A DNA stretch of 47,870 bases, from positions 1 through 47,870 of the forward strand of contig MWCF01000110.1 of the NCBI GenBank assembly GCA_002069855.1. Reading direction: 5' to 3'. Each line of letters starts with the position of its first letter. Position 1 is the stretch's first letter. The position numbers were made by a program, and so were the translations under genes. Under the pieces are notes generated by a model that saw only the letters and a program-made list of their open reading frames with translations, had not been told where the DNA came from and did not search any database. The stretch is from Elusimicrobia bacterium ADurb.Bin231. GTDB lineage: Bacteria > Elusimicrobiota > UBA8919 > MWCF01. Below, one piece after another: positions 26,838-36,298 of the stretch.

Positions 26838-27922
26838 AACCCTATTTCTTTTATAATCTTTTTCATATCCTGGCCGAGTACTTTCGGCCGGGTTGCCGAC
26901 TTTATTGCCCTGTCCGGGTCTTTTAAGCCGTGGCCGGTAAGAGTGCAGACAATAACTGGTTGAGAGTTGACAGTTGATGGTTGACAGTTTAAAGACCCCT
27001 TTTTAAAATATTTTATAAGGCCTGCCAGAGATGCCGCGGATGCAGGTTCGACAAAAACGCCTTCAAGCGCGGCCAATAATTTATATGCCTTTACAATTTC
27101 TGCGTCTGTAACAATATCTATAACTCCTTTGGATTCGTCACGCGCTGCCTCGGCCTTTTTCCATGATGCAGGATTGCCTATTTTTATGGCAGTGGCAAGT
27201 GTTTTAGGATTTTTAATCGGCTTCCCTCGGACTATAGGCGCAGATCCGGATGCCTGAAAACCCATCATATGCGGCAAAACGCAGGTATGATGTGTAAGTT
27301 TTTTCTTTGCACAATATTCTTTATACCCTTTCCAATAAGCTGTAATATTCCCGGCATTGCCTACCGGAATAAAATGGTAATCCGGCGAACAACCCAAAAA
27401 ATCCATTATTTCAAATGAGGCGGTTTTCTGGCCTTCTATCCTGTAGGGATTAAGAGAATTAACAAGAGTTATAGGATAATTTTTTGTTATCTCAAGCACT
27501 ATTTTCAACGCCTCATCAAAATTTCCCTTTAATGCGATAACTTTTGCTCCATGCATCATTGCCTGTGAAAGTTTGCCAAGCGCTATAGATCCATCGGGAA
27601 TTATTACGGAACATTTGATGCCTGCCCTGGCTGAATAAGCTGCTGCTGAGGCGGCCGTATTCCCTGTCGAGGCGCAGATGACTGCTTTACTGCCTTCTTC
27701 AACTGCTTTGGAAATAGCCATAGTCATACCGCGGTCCTTGAAAGAACCCGTAGGATTAGCGCCCTCAAATTTAAGATATATCCGGAATTTTACGCCCATA
27801 TGCTTTTCTATATTATGCGCCCGCAGAAGAGGAGTGTTTCCCTCAAACAAACTTACGATAGGCGTCTTTTCCGTTACAGGCAAATATTTTCTGTATCTTT
27901 CTATAATACCTTTATAAATCAT
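26834..27922 (-). CDS. thrC: Threonine synthase
   Basis: ThrC converts O-phosphohomoserine to threonine with pyridoxal phosphate. The 362-residue protein has the PLP-lysine motif GSFKDRGMTMA, the VICASTGNTAASAAAYSA loop and the GNAGN phosphate-binding loop. Near the C-terminus, the stretch SLNCQPSTVNSQP between the YFKKG helix and the VIVCTLTGHGLKDPD end is coded by a 7-bp microrepeat, an in-frame loop insertion. The ATG has GGGA about nine bases upstream. Its stop overlaps the methyltransferase start by 4 bp. Upstream neighbour is hom. Confidence 0.94.
   Translation of the reverse strand: MIYKGIIERYRKYLPVTEKTPIVSLFEGNTPLLRAHNIEKHMGVKFRIYLKFEGANPTGSFKDRGMTMAISKAVEEGSKAVICASTGNTAASAAAYSARAGIKCSVIIPDGSIALGKLSQAMMHGAKVIALKGNFDEALKIVLEITKNYPITLVNSLNPYRIEGQKTASFEIMDFLGCSPDYHFIPVGNAGNITAYWKGYKEYCAKKKLTHHTCVLPHMMGFQASGSAPIVRGKPIKNPKTLATAIKIGNPASWKKAEAARDESKGVIDIVTDAEIVKAYKLLAALEGVFVEPASAASLAGLIKYFKKGSLNCQPSTVNSQPVIVCTLTGHGLKDPDRAIKSATRPKVLGQDMKKIIKEIGL
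26959..26986. repeat. 7-bp tandem microrepeat inside thrC
   Basis: Plus strand: GTTGAGA, GTTGACA, GTTGATG, GTTGACA, four 7-mers followed by a partial GTT. It lies within the thrC frame and codes on the minus strand for the NCQPSTVNSQP loop. The same unit length as the thrB repeat 2.3 kb away suggests a common mechanism. Confidence 0.7.
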
Positions 27923-27976
27923 AATAATGTTTCCCTTTCTCTTCTATTAATCCGTAAATAGCAAGCGCGACAAATA

Positions 27977-29269
27977 TTATTCGACTATTCTTAAAACAAC
28001 GGTTTTGGACTTTATTATATCCAAATCGTCAATTTCTTTTATAGCTCTTTTAACATCTCCCTCTTTGGCCAGATGTGTCAACATAAGTATAGGCACTGAT
28101 TGTCCCCTTTGACGTTCTTCCTGAAAACAGGAAGATATGGAAACATGCCTTTTGCCGAGGATACCGGATATTTTAGAAAGCACTCCCGGCCTGTCCACTG
28201 TGGAGAATCTAATGTAATATTTCGAATTCATCTTACTTATATCCTGAATTTTGGTTTTCATTCTTTTATCATAAAGAACATACGGAAACTTACCGGCGGT
28301 CCCATAATAAATGTTGCGTGATAGATCTATTATATCCGCGACAACAGCACTCGCAGCAGACCCGCCGCCAGCGCCTTTGCCGTACAGCATTATATCGCCT
28401 ACGGAATCCCCGTTTATATAAACGGCGTTATATTCATTTTCCACAGTCGAAAGCGGATGTTCAGTCGAAACGAATGCGGGATAAACCGCGGCAAAAATAC
28501 GCTTATCCTCGGTTTTAACTATCGCAAGCAATTTCAGAACAAACCCGAATTTATCCCTTGCGTATTTTATATCCAGAGGACTTACTCTTGAAATTCCCTC
28601 TTTGTATATTTTATTCACCGATATATGACTGCCGAACGAAATAGAGGCAAGTATCGAAAGTTTTTGCGCGGCATCAGAGCCGTCTATATCAAGAGAAGGA
28701 TCTGCCTCTGCGAAACCGAGTTTGCAGGCGGTTTTCAAAGCCGCTTCAAAACTCATATTTTCATCAGTCATTTTTGTAAGTATGAAATTGGTAGTCCCAT
28801 TCAATATTCCCACAATGGATTGTATTCTGTTGGCAGCCAAACCCTCATGCAATGCCTGTATAACAGGTATTCCGGCTCCCACAGACGCCTCAAAATAAAC
28901 AAGTACTTTTTTTGAAAGAGCAGCGGAAAATATTTTGTCCCAATTTTCAGAAATCAACGCTTTATTCGCGGTAACCACACTCTTGCCTTTTTCTATTGAA
29001 TTTAAAACAATATCATTCGCAAGAGTTTTTCCGCCGATAAGTTCCACAACTATGTCTATCTCCGGATCGTTTAATACTGACATATAATCATCTGTTATGC
29101 ATTTTTCAGGCAAGCCGGATTCCCGTATACGGGATAAATCCTTGTCGCAAACCTTTTTAATGTTTATTTCGCATCCTACTCTTTTTCTTATAATAGATGA
29201 ATTTTTATCCAGTATGTTTATTACCGTGGAACCCACAGTCCCGCAACCTATAATACCTATATTTATCAT
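27977..29269 (-). CDS. hom: Homoserine dehydrogenase
   Basis: Hom reduces aspartate semialdehyde to homoserine, the branch point for threonine and methionine. The 430-residue protein opens with the Rossmann motif GIIGCGTVGSTVINIL, has the catalytic-region GILNGTTNFILTKM, and ends with an ACT regulatory domain (RFSTVDRPGVLSKISGILG). A GGAG sits eight bases before the ATG, partly inside the end of the preceding gene. thrC follows after 54 bp. Length and motifs are normal. Confidence 0.95.
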   Translation of the reverse strand: MINIGIIGCGTVGSTVINILDKNSSIIRKRVGCEINIKKVCDKDLSRIRESGLPEKCITDDYMSVLNDPEIDIVVELIGGKTLANDIVLNSIEKGKSVVTANKALISENWDKIFSAALSKKVLVYFEASVGAGIPVIQALHEGLAANRIQSIVGILNGTTNFILTKMTDENMSFEAALKTACKLGFAEADPSLDIDGSDAAQKLSILASISFGSHISVNKIYKEGISRVSPLDIKYARDKFGFVLKLLAIVKTEDKRIFAAVYPAFVSTEHPLSTVENEYNAVYINGDSVGDIMLYGKGAGGGSAASAVVADIIDLSRNIYYGTAGKFPYVLYDKRMKTKIQDISKMNSKYYIRFSTVDRPGVLSKISGILGKRHVSISSCFQEERQRGQSVPILMLTHLAKEGDVKRAIKEIDDLDIIKSKTVVLRIVE

Positions 29270-29273
29270 ACAA

Positions 29274-30357
29274 TCAACTCCCTAATTCTGCAATAATATA
29301 ACTGCATCTTGAATCAAGTCCGTTCATATCAGGAGCAGTTACCTCCAGCATATTAATTCCTCTTTTAAGGCGCCAAAAATATTTTTGACCGGGGGACCGT
29401 TGCCACGTTTTTTTACCGTCACAAGAAACCAAATATTCTTGATACCCATTGAGCACTCCGGAAAATTCCAGTTCAATCCCCCTCCCGAAGACGCTCTTTC
29501 TCAATACCTTTACGGCAAGTATATCCGGCTCCCAATAAAAATGCCGTATATCCGACGATATAAACTCAACCGTAGGACTTATTTCTTTTCTCTTTAAATC
29601 AGAAACACATTCGCAATTATACCATAACCTTTGCGCCACCAGATACATTATATTCCCCTTAACAATTATCTTAAGAGGAACAGACAAATGATTATTCCTT
29701 AGCCAGCAATCAAATGAGTAAAAATAATTTAAATCAGCGATGCTTCTCGATGAACCGGATACTTGATAACACATTATCGGCTTTTAAATGATTCTTATAA
29801 TTATGCAATTCAACAACGCTCAAAGGAATCCCGTCTTTTTCATAATGAACATTCAAAGTCGGATCCATTAACACCCATTTTTTATAATCTCTGCTGTACA
29901 CTTCAACTAAAAAATGACCGCCTGACCCTTCGGGCATTATTTCCATATACCGCGCAGGAATGCCGAAAGACATGCATGCCTGCGCGAAAACAGCGCCGTA
30001 TTGGCCGCACCATCCTCCGGTTTCCTTGGACCTTATAAGTTCCAGTATAACGTTCGCGTTAAACGGAGGATACGGATTGGGATTCCCCTGCTCCCATTGT
30101 TTGTTAGTCCAATTTCTCAATGCTACAATAGTATCAAACTCGCTTTTTAAATTTCCCGCTTCGCTATCAAGGTTTTCCCGTTTTCTAAATCTTTTCAATT
30201 CCTTGTGAAAAAAGTCTTCAAAAACAAAAAATATTTTTTCGTCGCTGTCAACTACTTTTATATTGCCTATTTCTACTATTTTAATATTAAATATATTCCG
30301 GTAAATTACAAAAAAGAAAACTGCAACTAACAACGCAAGAATTATTTTTTTTATCAT
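29274..30357 (-). pseudogene. Transglutaminase-like gene split by a probable frameshift
   Basis: The upstream frame (30357-29734, 207 residues) has an N-terminal hydrophobic anchor (IILALLVAVFFFVIY) and a transglutaminase core. Its catalytic triad candidates are Cys in GGWCGQYG, His in GGHFLVEVY and Asp in VLMDPTLN. It stops right after SIRFIEKHR. A second frame (29774-29274, 166 residues) overlaps by 41 bp and continues as ADLNYFYSFDCWL, with no ribosome site of its own for MCYQV. Skipping one base near AAGCATC joins them as a roughly 360-residue protein. Two separate overlapping genes, or a sequencing error, remain possible. The C-terminal part (YLVSCDGKKTW..., SPGQKYFWRL) looks beta-rich and is not recognised. 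It lies between the aminotransferase and hom. Confidence 0.6.
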
Positions 30358-30358
30358 T

Positions 30359-31540
30359 TCATTTGCTTACAAATTTCTTTAACCGGATCAATGCGTCGTG
30401 AAATCTGTTGAAATGCGTGACCAAAGCGAAACGCAAATATCCCTCGCCGAAACTGCCGAAACCGACGCCAGGCGATGCAGCGATACCGGTTTCCTTCAAC
30501 AATTCTTCAGAAAAAGCGAGAGAACCCATGCTCTTAAATTTTTCAGGAATCTTCGCCCAAAGGTACATAGTGGATTTCGGCTTTTCCACAACAAAACCGA
30601 GTTTATTTAAACCGTCGCAGAATTTATCCCGCCGTTTCTTATATTCTTCCATTGTATCCTTATTGATTTTCTCGTCTGAATTCAAAGCATGCACAGCGGC
30701 AAGCTGCAAAAATGTGGGCACTCCGTAATCAATAAACGATTTGAATTTTTCAAGCGGAGCCACTACCGAAGGATTACCGACGCAAAATCCGATTCTCCAG
30801 CCGGCCATATTATAAGTTTTTGACAGCGAGTAAAATTCAACGCCCACATCTTTGGCGCCGGGAGTTTGTAAAAACGAAGGCACTTCATAATCTCCGAAAA
30901 CCACCTCGGAATAGGCATTATCATGGCATACGATAATATCATATTTTTTGGCAAATCTCACAACTTCCTTAAAAAAGTTATCGTCTTCTATTACCGCAGT
31001 CGTCGGATTATTCGGATAATTTAAAAACATCAGTTTCGCTTTTCTGGCAACCTTTTCCGGTATTTTTGTCAAATCCGGCAACCAACCGTTCTCCGGAAGA
31101 AGAGGCATATCATAAATTGTTCCTCCGGCAAGAATCACCCCGTTAAAGTGAACAGGATAAGCGGGATTGGCGACAAGCACAGTTTCGCCGGGATCAAGCC
31201 ATGCCATACACATATGAGCAATGCCTTCCTTTGAACCGATAAGTACGAGCGCCTCGTTTTCCGGATTTAGGTCAACATCGAATCTCTTCTTATACCAGTC
31301 GCATATCGCCTTTCGAAGTTTAGGCATTCCTTTTGCCTGAGGATATCTATGCGTGCCCGGATGATTTTTTACCGTATCTACAAGGCAGTTAACTATTCCT
31401 TCAGGCGTAGGCAAATCCGGATTTCCCATAGCGAGATCAATAACATCGTTTTTTTTCGCGTAGGCATCTTTTTTCAAACTATTTATTTTAACAAATAAAT
31501 ATGGCGGTAAAGCACTTAACTTCTTTGAATATTCCTTCAT
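30359..31540 (-). CDS. Class I/II PLP aminotransferase (AlaC/LL-DAP-aminotransferase type)
   Basis: The 393-residue protein has the fold-type I landmarks MGNPDLPTP, the LNYPNNPTTAV loop, DNAYSE with the PLP-interacting Asp/Tyr, and the Schiff-base lysine in SLSKTYNMAGWRIGF. This group includes glutamate-pyruvate transaminases (AlaC) and LL-diaminopimelate aminotransferases. Its place at the head of the aspartate-family run permits either use, and the two cannot be separated by eye. The ATG follows GGAGGAG closely. It is separated from the transglutaminase-like gene by 1 bp, so they are co-transcribed. Confidence 0.88.
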   Translation of the reverse strand: MKEYSKKLSALPPYLFVKINSLKKDAYAKKNDVIDLAMGNPDLPTPEGIVNCLVDTVKNHPGTHRYPQAKGMPKLRKAICDWYKKRFDVDLNPENEALVLIGSKEGIAHMCMAWLDPGETVLVANPAYPVHFNGVILAGGTIYDMPLLPENGWLPDLTKIPEKVARKAKLMFLNYPNNPTTAVIEDDNFFKEVVRFAKKYDIIVCHDNAYSEVVFGDYEVPSFLQTPGAKDVGVEFYSLSKTYNMAGWRIGFCVGNPSVVAPLEKFKSFIDYGVPTFLQLAAVHALNSDEKINKDTMEEYKKRRDKFCDGLNKLGFVVEKPKSTMYLWAKIPEKFKSMGSLAFSEELLKETGIAASPGVGFGSFGEGYLRFALVTHFNRFHDALIRLKKFVSK

Positions 31541-31873
31541 AATATCTCCTCCAATAACAACACAGACAATTTTTGCTTATTATATGCATCAGGAACGATG
31601 AATCGCGAATAAAAAGTTCTTCGCAAAATTAAATGCGCCTGCTATACAATAGCAAAAACGACAGAACAAGACCAAAAAGGATGTTAACGCGGGAAAACCC
31701 ATTATTCATAAAAAATTTAATTCCTTAGATACAGCCATCAACCAAAATGTTTTTCCAAAGCAATATCGCAGCTAAATCTTATCAATCAATAAACAGCAAC
31801 GATATTTTTCAATGAATTTTCTATGAACAGCAAGAATATATCCGCGCAACCTTTCCCAATACAACTCTCGCTT
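31541..31873. other. 333-bp intergenic region between ilvC end and aminotransferase start
   Basis: No gene is supported. The only regulatory-looking element is a minus-strand TATAAT at 31584-31579 ahead of the aminotransferase, without a good -35 box at the right distance. It may be the promoter of the long amino-acid run. No hairpin plus T-run terminator for ilvC was found. Confidence 0.35.
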
Positions 31874-32935
31874 TTATTTCTTCTTCTTCCAATTCTCCGG
31901 TCTTAAAGATCTGACTGCTGCGCCAGTAAGCCACATTTCGGAATTTCTCATTCTGCTAAGTTCCTTTTCTAATTTTTCTTTATAATCAGAGGCGCTGTTA
32001 CATTTAAGAGTCCTTGCTGTTTCCGTGCCATCTTTAACTTTCTTATAAAGCTCTTCGAACACAGGTTTTACCGCTTTTTTGAATTTAGGCAGCCAGTCCA
32101 ACGCGCCTCTCTGTGCTGTAGTGGAACAATTAGCATACATCCAATCCATGCCGTTCTGCGCCACAAGACGTATCAAACTCTGGGTAAATTCTTCAACTGT
32201 CTCGTTAAACGCTTCGCTTGGATTGTGTCCATGCTTTCTAAGAAGATCGTACTGCGCTTCAAATACTCCTGCTATAGCACCCATTAGAGCGCCTCTTTCT
32301 CCTGTTAAGTCGCTGTAAACCTCTTTTTCAAATGTCGTGGGAAATAGGAACCCCGAACCTACAGCTATTCCAAGAGCAAGCGTTCTCTGCATTGCTTTGC
32401 CTGTAGCGTCCTGAAATATTGCGAAACTGCTGTTGATTCCGCTTCCGTTCAAAAAGTTTGCCCTTACAGAAGTTCCTGATCCTTTAGGAGCAACCAATAT
32501 AACATCAATATCTTTCGGCGGAATTATCTTTGTCTGTTTTTTATAAACTATTGAAAATCCGTGCGAAAAATAAAGAGCTTTCCCTTTAGTAAGATGTTTC
32601 TGCAAAAACGGCCAAAATGCCATCTGACCAGCATCGGATATAAGATACTGAATTATACTCCCTCTCGACGCTGCTTCTTCAAGAGAAAAAAGCGTTTTCC
32701 CGGGTTTCCAACCGTCGCGGATCGCTTTATTCCAATATGATTTTTCTTTGGGATTTTGTCCGATTATAACATTAAAACCATTATCCCTCATATTGAGAGA
32801 TTGCGCAGGTCCCTGTACCCCATATCCAAGCACCGCAATCAATTCGTTCTTGAGAACTTTTCTTGCCTTTGAAAGGGGAAATTCGCTTCTCGTAACAACA
32901 TTTTCCATAACTCCACCAAAATTAATCTTAGCCAT
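31874..32935 (-). CDS. ilvC: Ketol-acid reductoisomerase, class I-like
   Basis: IlvC isomerises and reduces acetolactate or acetohydroxybutyrate to the dihydroxy-acid used by IlvD. The 353-residue protein has the NADPH-binding GYGVQGPAQSLN loop, the metal-binding EKEVYSDLTGERGALMG segment and the catalytic C-terminal knotted domain with YANCSTTAQRGALDW. The start has AAGGAGG about nine bases upstream. It lies 15 bp downstream of the GDYXXLXY-like gene and outside the main ilv run, with the aminotransferase downstream. Length is normal for class I. Confidence 0.95.
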   Translation of the reverse strand: MAKINFGGVMENVVTRSEFPLSKARKVLKNELIAVLGYGVQGPAQSLNMRDNGFNVIIGQNPKEKSYWNKAIRDGWKPGKTLFSLEEAASRGSIIQYLISDAGQMAFWPFLQKHLTKGKALYFSHGFSIVYKKQTKIIPPKDIDVILVAPKGSGTSVRANFLNGSGINSSFAIFQDATGKAMQRTLALGIAVGSGFLFPTTFEKEVYSDLTGERGALMGAIAGVFEAQYDLLRKHGHNPSEAFNETVEEFTQSLIRLVAQNGMDWMYANCSTTAQRGALDWLPKFKKAVKPVFEELYKKVKDGTETARTLKCNSASDYKEKLEKELSRMRNSEMWLTGAAVRSLRPENWKKKK

Positions 32936-32950
32936 TCTAAACTACCTCCT

Positions 32951-33340
32951 TTATAATTTTACTTCTTTTCCATTGATAAATATTCTATTCAACATCGCAT
33001 TGCCTTTTTTGCCGACAACCGCTTCGACGGTCACCCTGTTTGTTCTGCCGGAATTCAGCGCTTCCTCGATCTCCTTGCCTTTACCCTCCGGCACGTAGTA
33101 ATTTTCTATACCGTATTCGACCTCCCTGCTCCATTTTTTCATTTTGCCTTTTATCACTATGCCAGTCCCGGACAAATCGCCTTTGAGCATATCTCTCGGG
33201 TCAACCGGTACCGTTTCAAGCATAATCTTAGCGCCTGTAGACAGCAATTGCTGCTTGTACCATATGAGCCCAATGGCGATAACAACCCATATCAGCGCAG
33301 TACCGAATAATATGTATTTTTTATCTACTTTGCCGCCCAT
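32951..33340 (-). CDS. GDYXXLXY-like inner-membrane protein
   Basis: The 129-residue protein has a single N-terminal membrane helix (ILFGTALIWVVIAIGLIWY), then VPVDPRDMLKGDL at residues 45-56. This matches the family's VDPRDLLRGDYxxLxY element except that Tyr is Leu and the following hydrophobic ladder is shortened. Later YYVPEGKGKEIEEAL matches the family's YVPEGxG segment. It is smaller than the usual 160-200 residues. The neighbour is a DUF2157-like protein, the usual partner of this family, so the pair is conserved even though its role is unknown. Confidence 0.65.
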   Translation of the reverse strand: MGGKVDKKYILFGTALIWVVIAIGLIWYKQQLLSTGAKIMLETVPVDPRDMLKGDLSGTGIVIKGKMKKWSREVEYGIENYYVPEGKGKEIEEALNSGRTNRVTVEAVVGKKGNAMLNRIFINGKEVKL

Positions 33341-34978
33341 TTTTCTATTACTCCCCTTCTTGTTTTTTCAAGGTACGCGCCGCCGATTATCATCAAAAGG
33401 CCGCCACCGATAAAAAACCACGACTTTTCCTTAAGCTCCCAGAAGATATCAAAATACCGCGTTACTATGAACAAAATAAAAATTAGTATCCCGGAATTGA
33501 ATATTTTTCTGTTCTGAAGCTCGACTCCGTAAAACACGCTTATCACCGCAAAAAAAACAATAAGAAGGTTCATTACCACCGTTGAGGCAGTCACCTGCTG
33601 CTGGTAAACAAGCACAAATAGATTAGCCAGTATCGCGGCGGAAATCCCCGTAAGGAGAAACATTCTCGGTTTTTCCGAGAAATATTTTTTTGCCGCCAAA
33701 AGCGAAAACATGACGAAAGCAATCAGAAGAAGCGCAAGATCCGCAGATAGAAACAGTTTTGAATTGCCTGCATGCCCGGTTTTGATATAGCTTTTAAATG
33801 AAAGAACATACGCGCCGCCTAACACTGTTACGAAACCGAATATCTTATAAACATCCGCCAACGTCCTGTCTCTATCAAGGTGAAAAAGTCCCACAAGAAA
33901 AAGCACTATTCCGATTGACGACTGCATCACCGTAGTTGTTATAATCCCATAGGTATAACCGTAAAGTTTTGAATATTCGTAAAAAAATCTGGTGGAACCA
34001 CAGGATGAACGCGCATATAGAGATAAAAAGATTTAACGTAAGCCGTTCTCTGTAAGATACTACAAACACGGCAGCCAGCGGTACAAGCGCAAAATAGTTC
34101 GAGATATCCCTCGCTATGCCAAACGTAATCTGCCATGCTGCCAGCGAAAGCGTCGCGGCGTATATGTACACAGGTTCTTTTCCCTTGAAAAAATACTGGG
34201 CGAATAGAAAAACACCGATAAAGAGCGCCAGCCATTCATGCTTGCCGAACGGACAGTAGTATGCCGCAATCAAAACGAATAATGTGTTCATTATCAATCC
34301 GGGCTTGAAATCACCAGACATAGGAATTAACGCACCGAATACCAGAACCGGATACCAGTAGTTCGGCCTGTCCATGCTGATGCTGTACATGAAATACCAT
34401 GCTATAAGCAGGACCGACGCGAGCATAAACGTGTATCTGTTTTCAAAGAAATGCGCCATAGGCAGTATGGGAAGCGCCCATAGAATCATTATTATCCAGT
34501 TGTCCGACGCCGGCACGTTGTAAATCTGGCAAATAAGTATAAGGCTCGCGCCCCATAATATCGCGGATAGAAAAAACAAGTTTTTGCCGAGAAACCTGTA
34601 CCCTTCTTCTTTGTAGCTGTAATAATACCCTGAGCAAAGAGTAGCCACTGAAACAAATAAAAGGCCAAACGTTCTTATCGCAAGAGGAATCTTGTGCCAG
34701 TTGGCTCCGACGAGAAATATTACGCCGAGTCCGACAAAAATCGCGCCTATTAAAAGAATTGCCTTTATGGCATCTATTCTTTTAGCCGGTTTAGCCCGTT
34801 TAGCGTTGTATTCCGAAAGTATCGCTTCGCCCTGCTGAACTGTTATTATATTTTTGTATTCCCACAAAGGGACCTGTTTACCGATCCACCTGCGGTAAAG
34901 GGCTTTGTTTCCTGTGGCCACTCTGTAAATACCATAGCCCAGGAGCAGAAGCAATATGATAACTATTAATAAAATCAT
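33325..34978 (-). pseudogene. DUF2157-like membrane protein with frameshift in an A7 run
   Basis: The N-terminal frame (34978-33875) has a cytoplasmic segment (TVQQGEAILSEYNAK), then the DUF2157 helix bundle with IDAIKAILLIGAIFVGLGVIFLVGANWHKIP. The real continuation is a second frame, FYEYSKLYGYTYGIITTTVMQ running to the end at 33325 (EKTRRGVIEKWAAK). Seven A at 33981-33987 (T7 on the coding strand) shift the frame. With six, the sequence reads WFHQIFYEYSKLYG without a break, restoring about 550 residues with many membrane helices. It may be a mutation, a sequencing error or slippage. It overlaps the GDYXXLXY-like gene by 16 bp. Confidence 0.65.
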
Positions 34979-34980
34979 GT

Positions 34981-36138
34981 CTATTCTACCTTCTTGAATT
35001 TCCGTTTTCCGACCTGCAGCAGCAGCTCACCTTTTATTTCGATATTCTTATTATCGTCTATTTTTTCGTCGTTTATCTTAACTCCGCCCTGTGTTATAAA
35101 CCGTTCTGCCTCTTTTTTACTTGCGGCGAGCCCCGCTTCCAGTATCAGTTCCGCAAGGCGCATCGAAGGCTTTGATGCCTTATGCGTTTCTATTTCCGAA
35201 GGCACGCCTTTAGAAACAAATACCTTATTGAATTCATCTTCCGCCACTTTTGCCTCAGAATCGCTGTAAAATTTAGATACCATAGAGTGTGCCAGGCGAA
35301 CCTTTGCGTCCTTGGGGTGAAGTTTCTTTATGTCTTCGAGATTCTCCTGGGTAAGCAATTCGTAATACCTGTACATCAGGTCGTCGGAGATAGACATCAC
35401 CTTGCCGAATATTTCAGCGGGCGGCTCTGAAACCCCTATATAATTTTTGTAGGATTTGGACATCTTTTTGACACCGTCCGTTCCTTCCAACAAAGGCATT
35501 GTAATAATAACCTGGGATTCCTGTCCGTAATCTTTTTGCAAATCACGCGCCATCAAAAGATTAAATTTCTGATCAGTGCCACCGAGTTCCACATCCGCCC
35601 CTATGCTGACTGAATCATAAGCAGTAAGCAAAGGATATATGAATTCGAGCATAGCGATATTCCCTCCGGTAGTATATCTCTGGTTGAAATCCGCGCGGGC
35701 AAGCATCTGCGCCACAGTTGCATGTTTGGCAAGTTCCAATAATCCGTCCAGTCCCATTGAGTACAGCCATTCGCTGTTGTATCTGACTTCTGTTTTGGAT
35801 TTGTCCAATATTTTGAATACCTGTGTCTGGTATGTTTTAGCGTTCGATAGAATTTCTTTTTCTCCGAGAACAGGCCTCATTTCATTTCTGCCTGAAGGAT
35901 CCCCGATGCGCGCTGTAAAATCGCCTATGATGAACACCACCTTATGTCCCAAATCCTGAAATGTTCTTAATTTATTTATAACAACAGTATGCCCAAGATG
36001 AATATCCGGAGCAGTAGGATCCACACCGAGTTTTACAGTCAGTCTCCGTTTGGACAAGAGTTTTTTAATCAGGTCCTGTTCCGAAATAAAATCCACTGCC
36101 CCGCGTTTTATCAAGGCGAGAGTTTCTTTAAAGTCCAT
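34981..36138 (-). CDS. tyrS: Tyrosyl-tRNA synthetase
   Basis: TyrS charges tRNA-Tyr, and a tRNA-Tyr gene is in this same window. The 385-residue class I enzyme has [11 protein letters not shown] as its HIGH motif, [13 protein letters not shown] as its KMSKS motif and a C-terminal S4 RNA-binding domain (near [14 protein letters not shown]). No Shine-Dalgarno precedes the ATG. Instead a promoter ends 9 bp before it, which predicts a leaderless mRNA. It is divergent from the PBP1A gene. Confidence 0.95.
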   Translation of the reverse strand: MDFKETLALIKRGAVDFISEQDLIKKLLSKRRLTVKLGVDPTAPDIHLGHTVVINKLRTFQDLGHKVVFIIGDFTARIGDPSGRNEMRPVLGEKEILSNAKTYQTQVFKILDKSKTEVRYNSEWLYSMGLDGLLELAKHATVAQMLARADFNQRYTTGGNIAMLEFIYPLLTAYDSVSIGADVELGGTDQKFNLLMARDLQKDYGQESQVIITMPLLEGTDGVKKMSKSYKNYIGVSEPPAEIFGKVMSISDDLMYRYYELLTQENLEDIKKLHPKDAKVRLAHSMVSKFYSDSEAKVAEDEFNKVFVSKGVPSEIETHKASKPSMRLAELILEAGLAASKKEAERFITQGGVKINDEKIDDNKNIEIKGELLLQVGKRKFKKVE

Positions 36139-36147
36139 AGTTTTTTT

Positions 36148-36175
36148 ATTATATAAAATATAAAAATAAAATCAA
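36148..36175 (-). promoter_or_regulatory. Promoter of tyrS, predicting a leaderless transcript
   Basis: On the minus strand TTGATT (36175-36170), 16 bp, then TATAAT (36153-36148). Only nine bases separate the -10 from the tyrS ATG, so transcription should start about 0-4 nt before the initiation codon. No ribosome site is present. Confidence 0.65.
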
Positions 36176-36233
36176 GAAAATTATTATGGGCCGGATTTAC
36201 CTCGCCTAATTGTGTTTTTTAAGACAATTTTAC

Positions 36234-36261
36234 TTGACAAATTTTCATTAAAAAATAAAAT
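36234..36261 (+). promoter_or_regulatory. Promoter of the PBP1A gene
   Basis: TTGACA at 36234-36239, 16 bp, TAAAAT at 36256-36261. It falls inside a longer open frame that starts with GTG at 36212, which argues that translation begins at the TTG at 36299 instead. Confidence 0.65.
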
Positions 36262-36298
36262 TAAACTGAATTTGTCTGAATATATTCGGAGGTTAATA

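Noticed and set aside
33939-34235. A 98-codon minus-strand ORF in the DUF2157 gene
   Set aside because: It is out of frame with both real halves, and homology-like sequence lies in the other frames.
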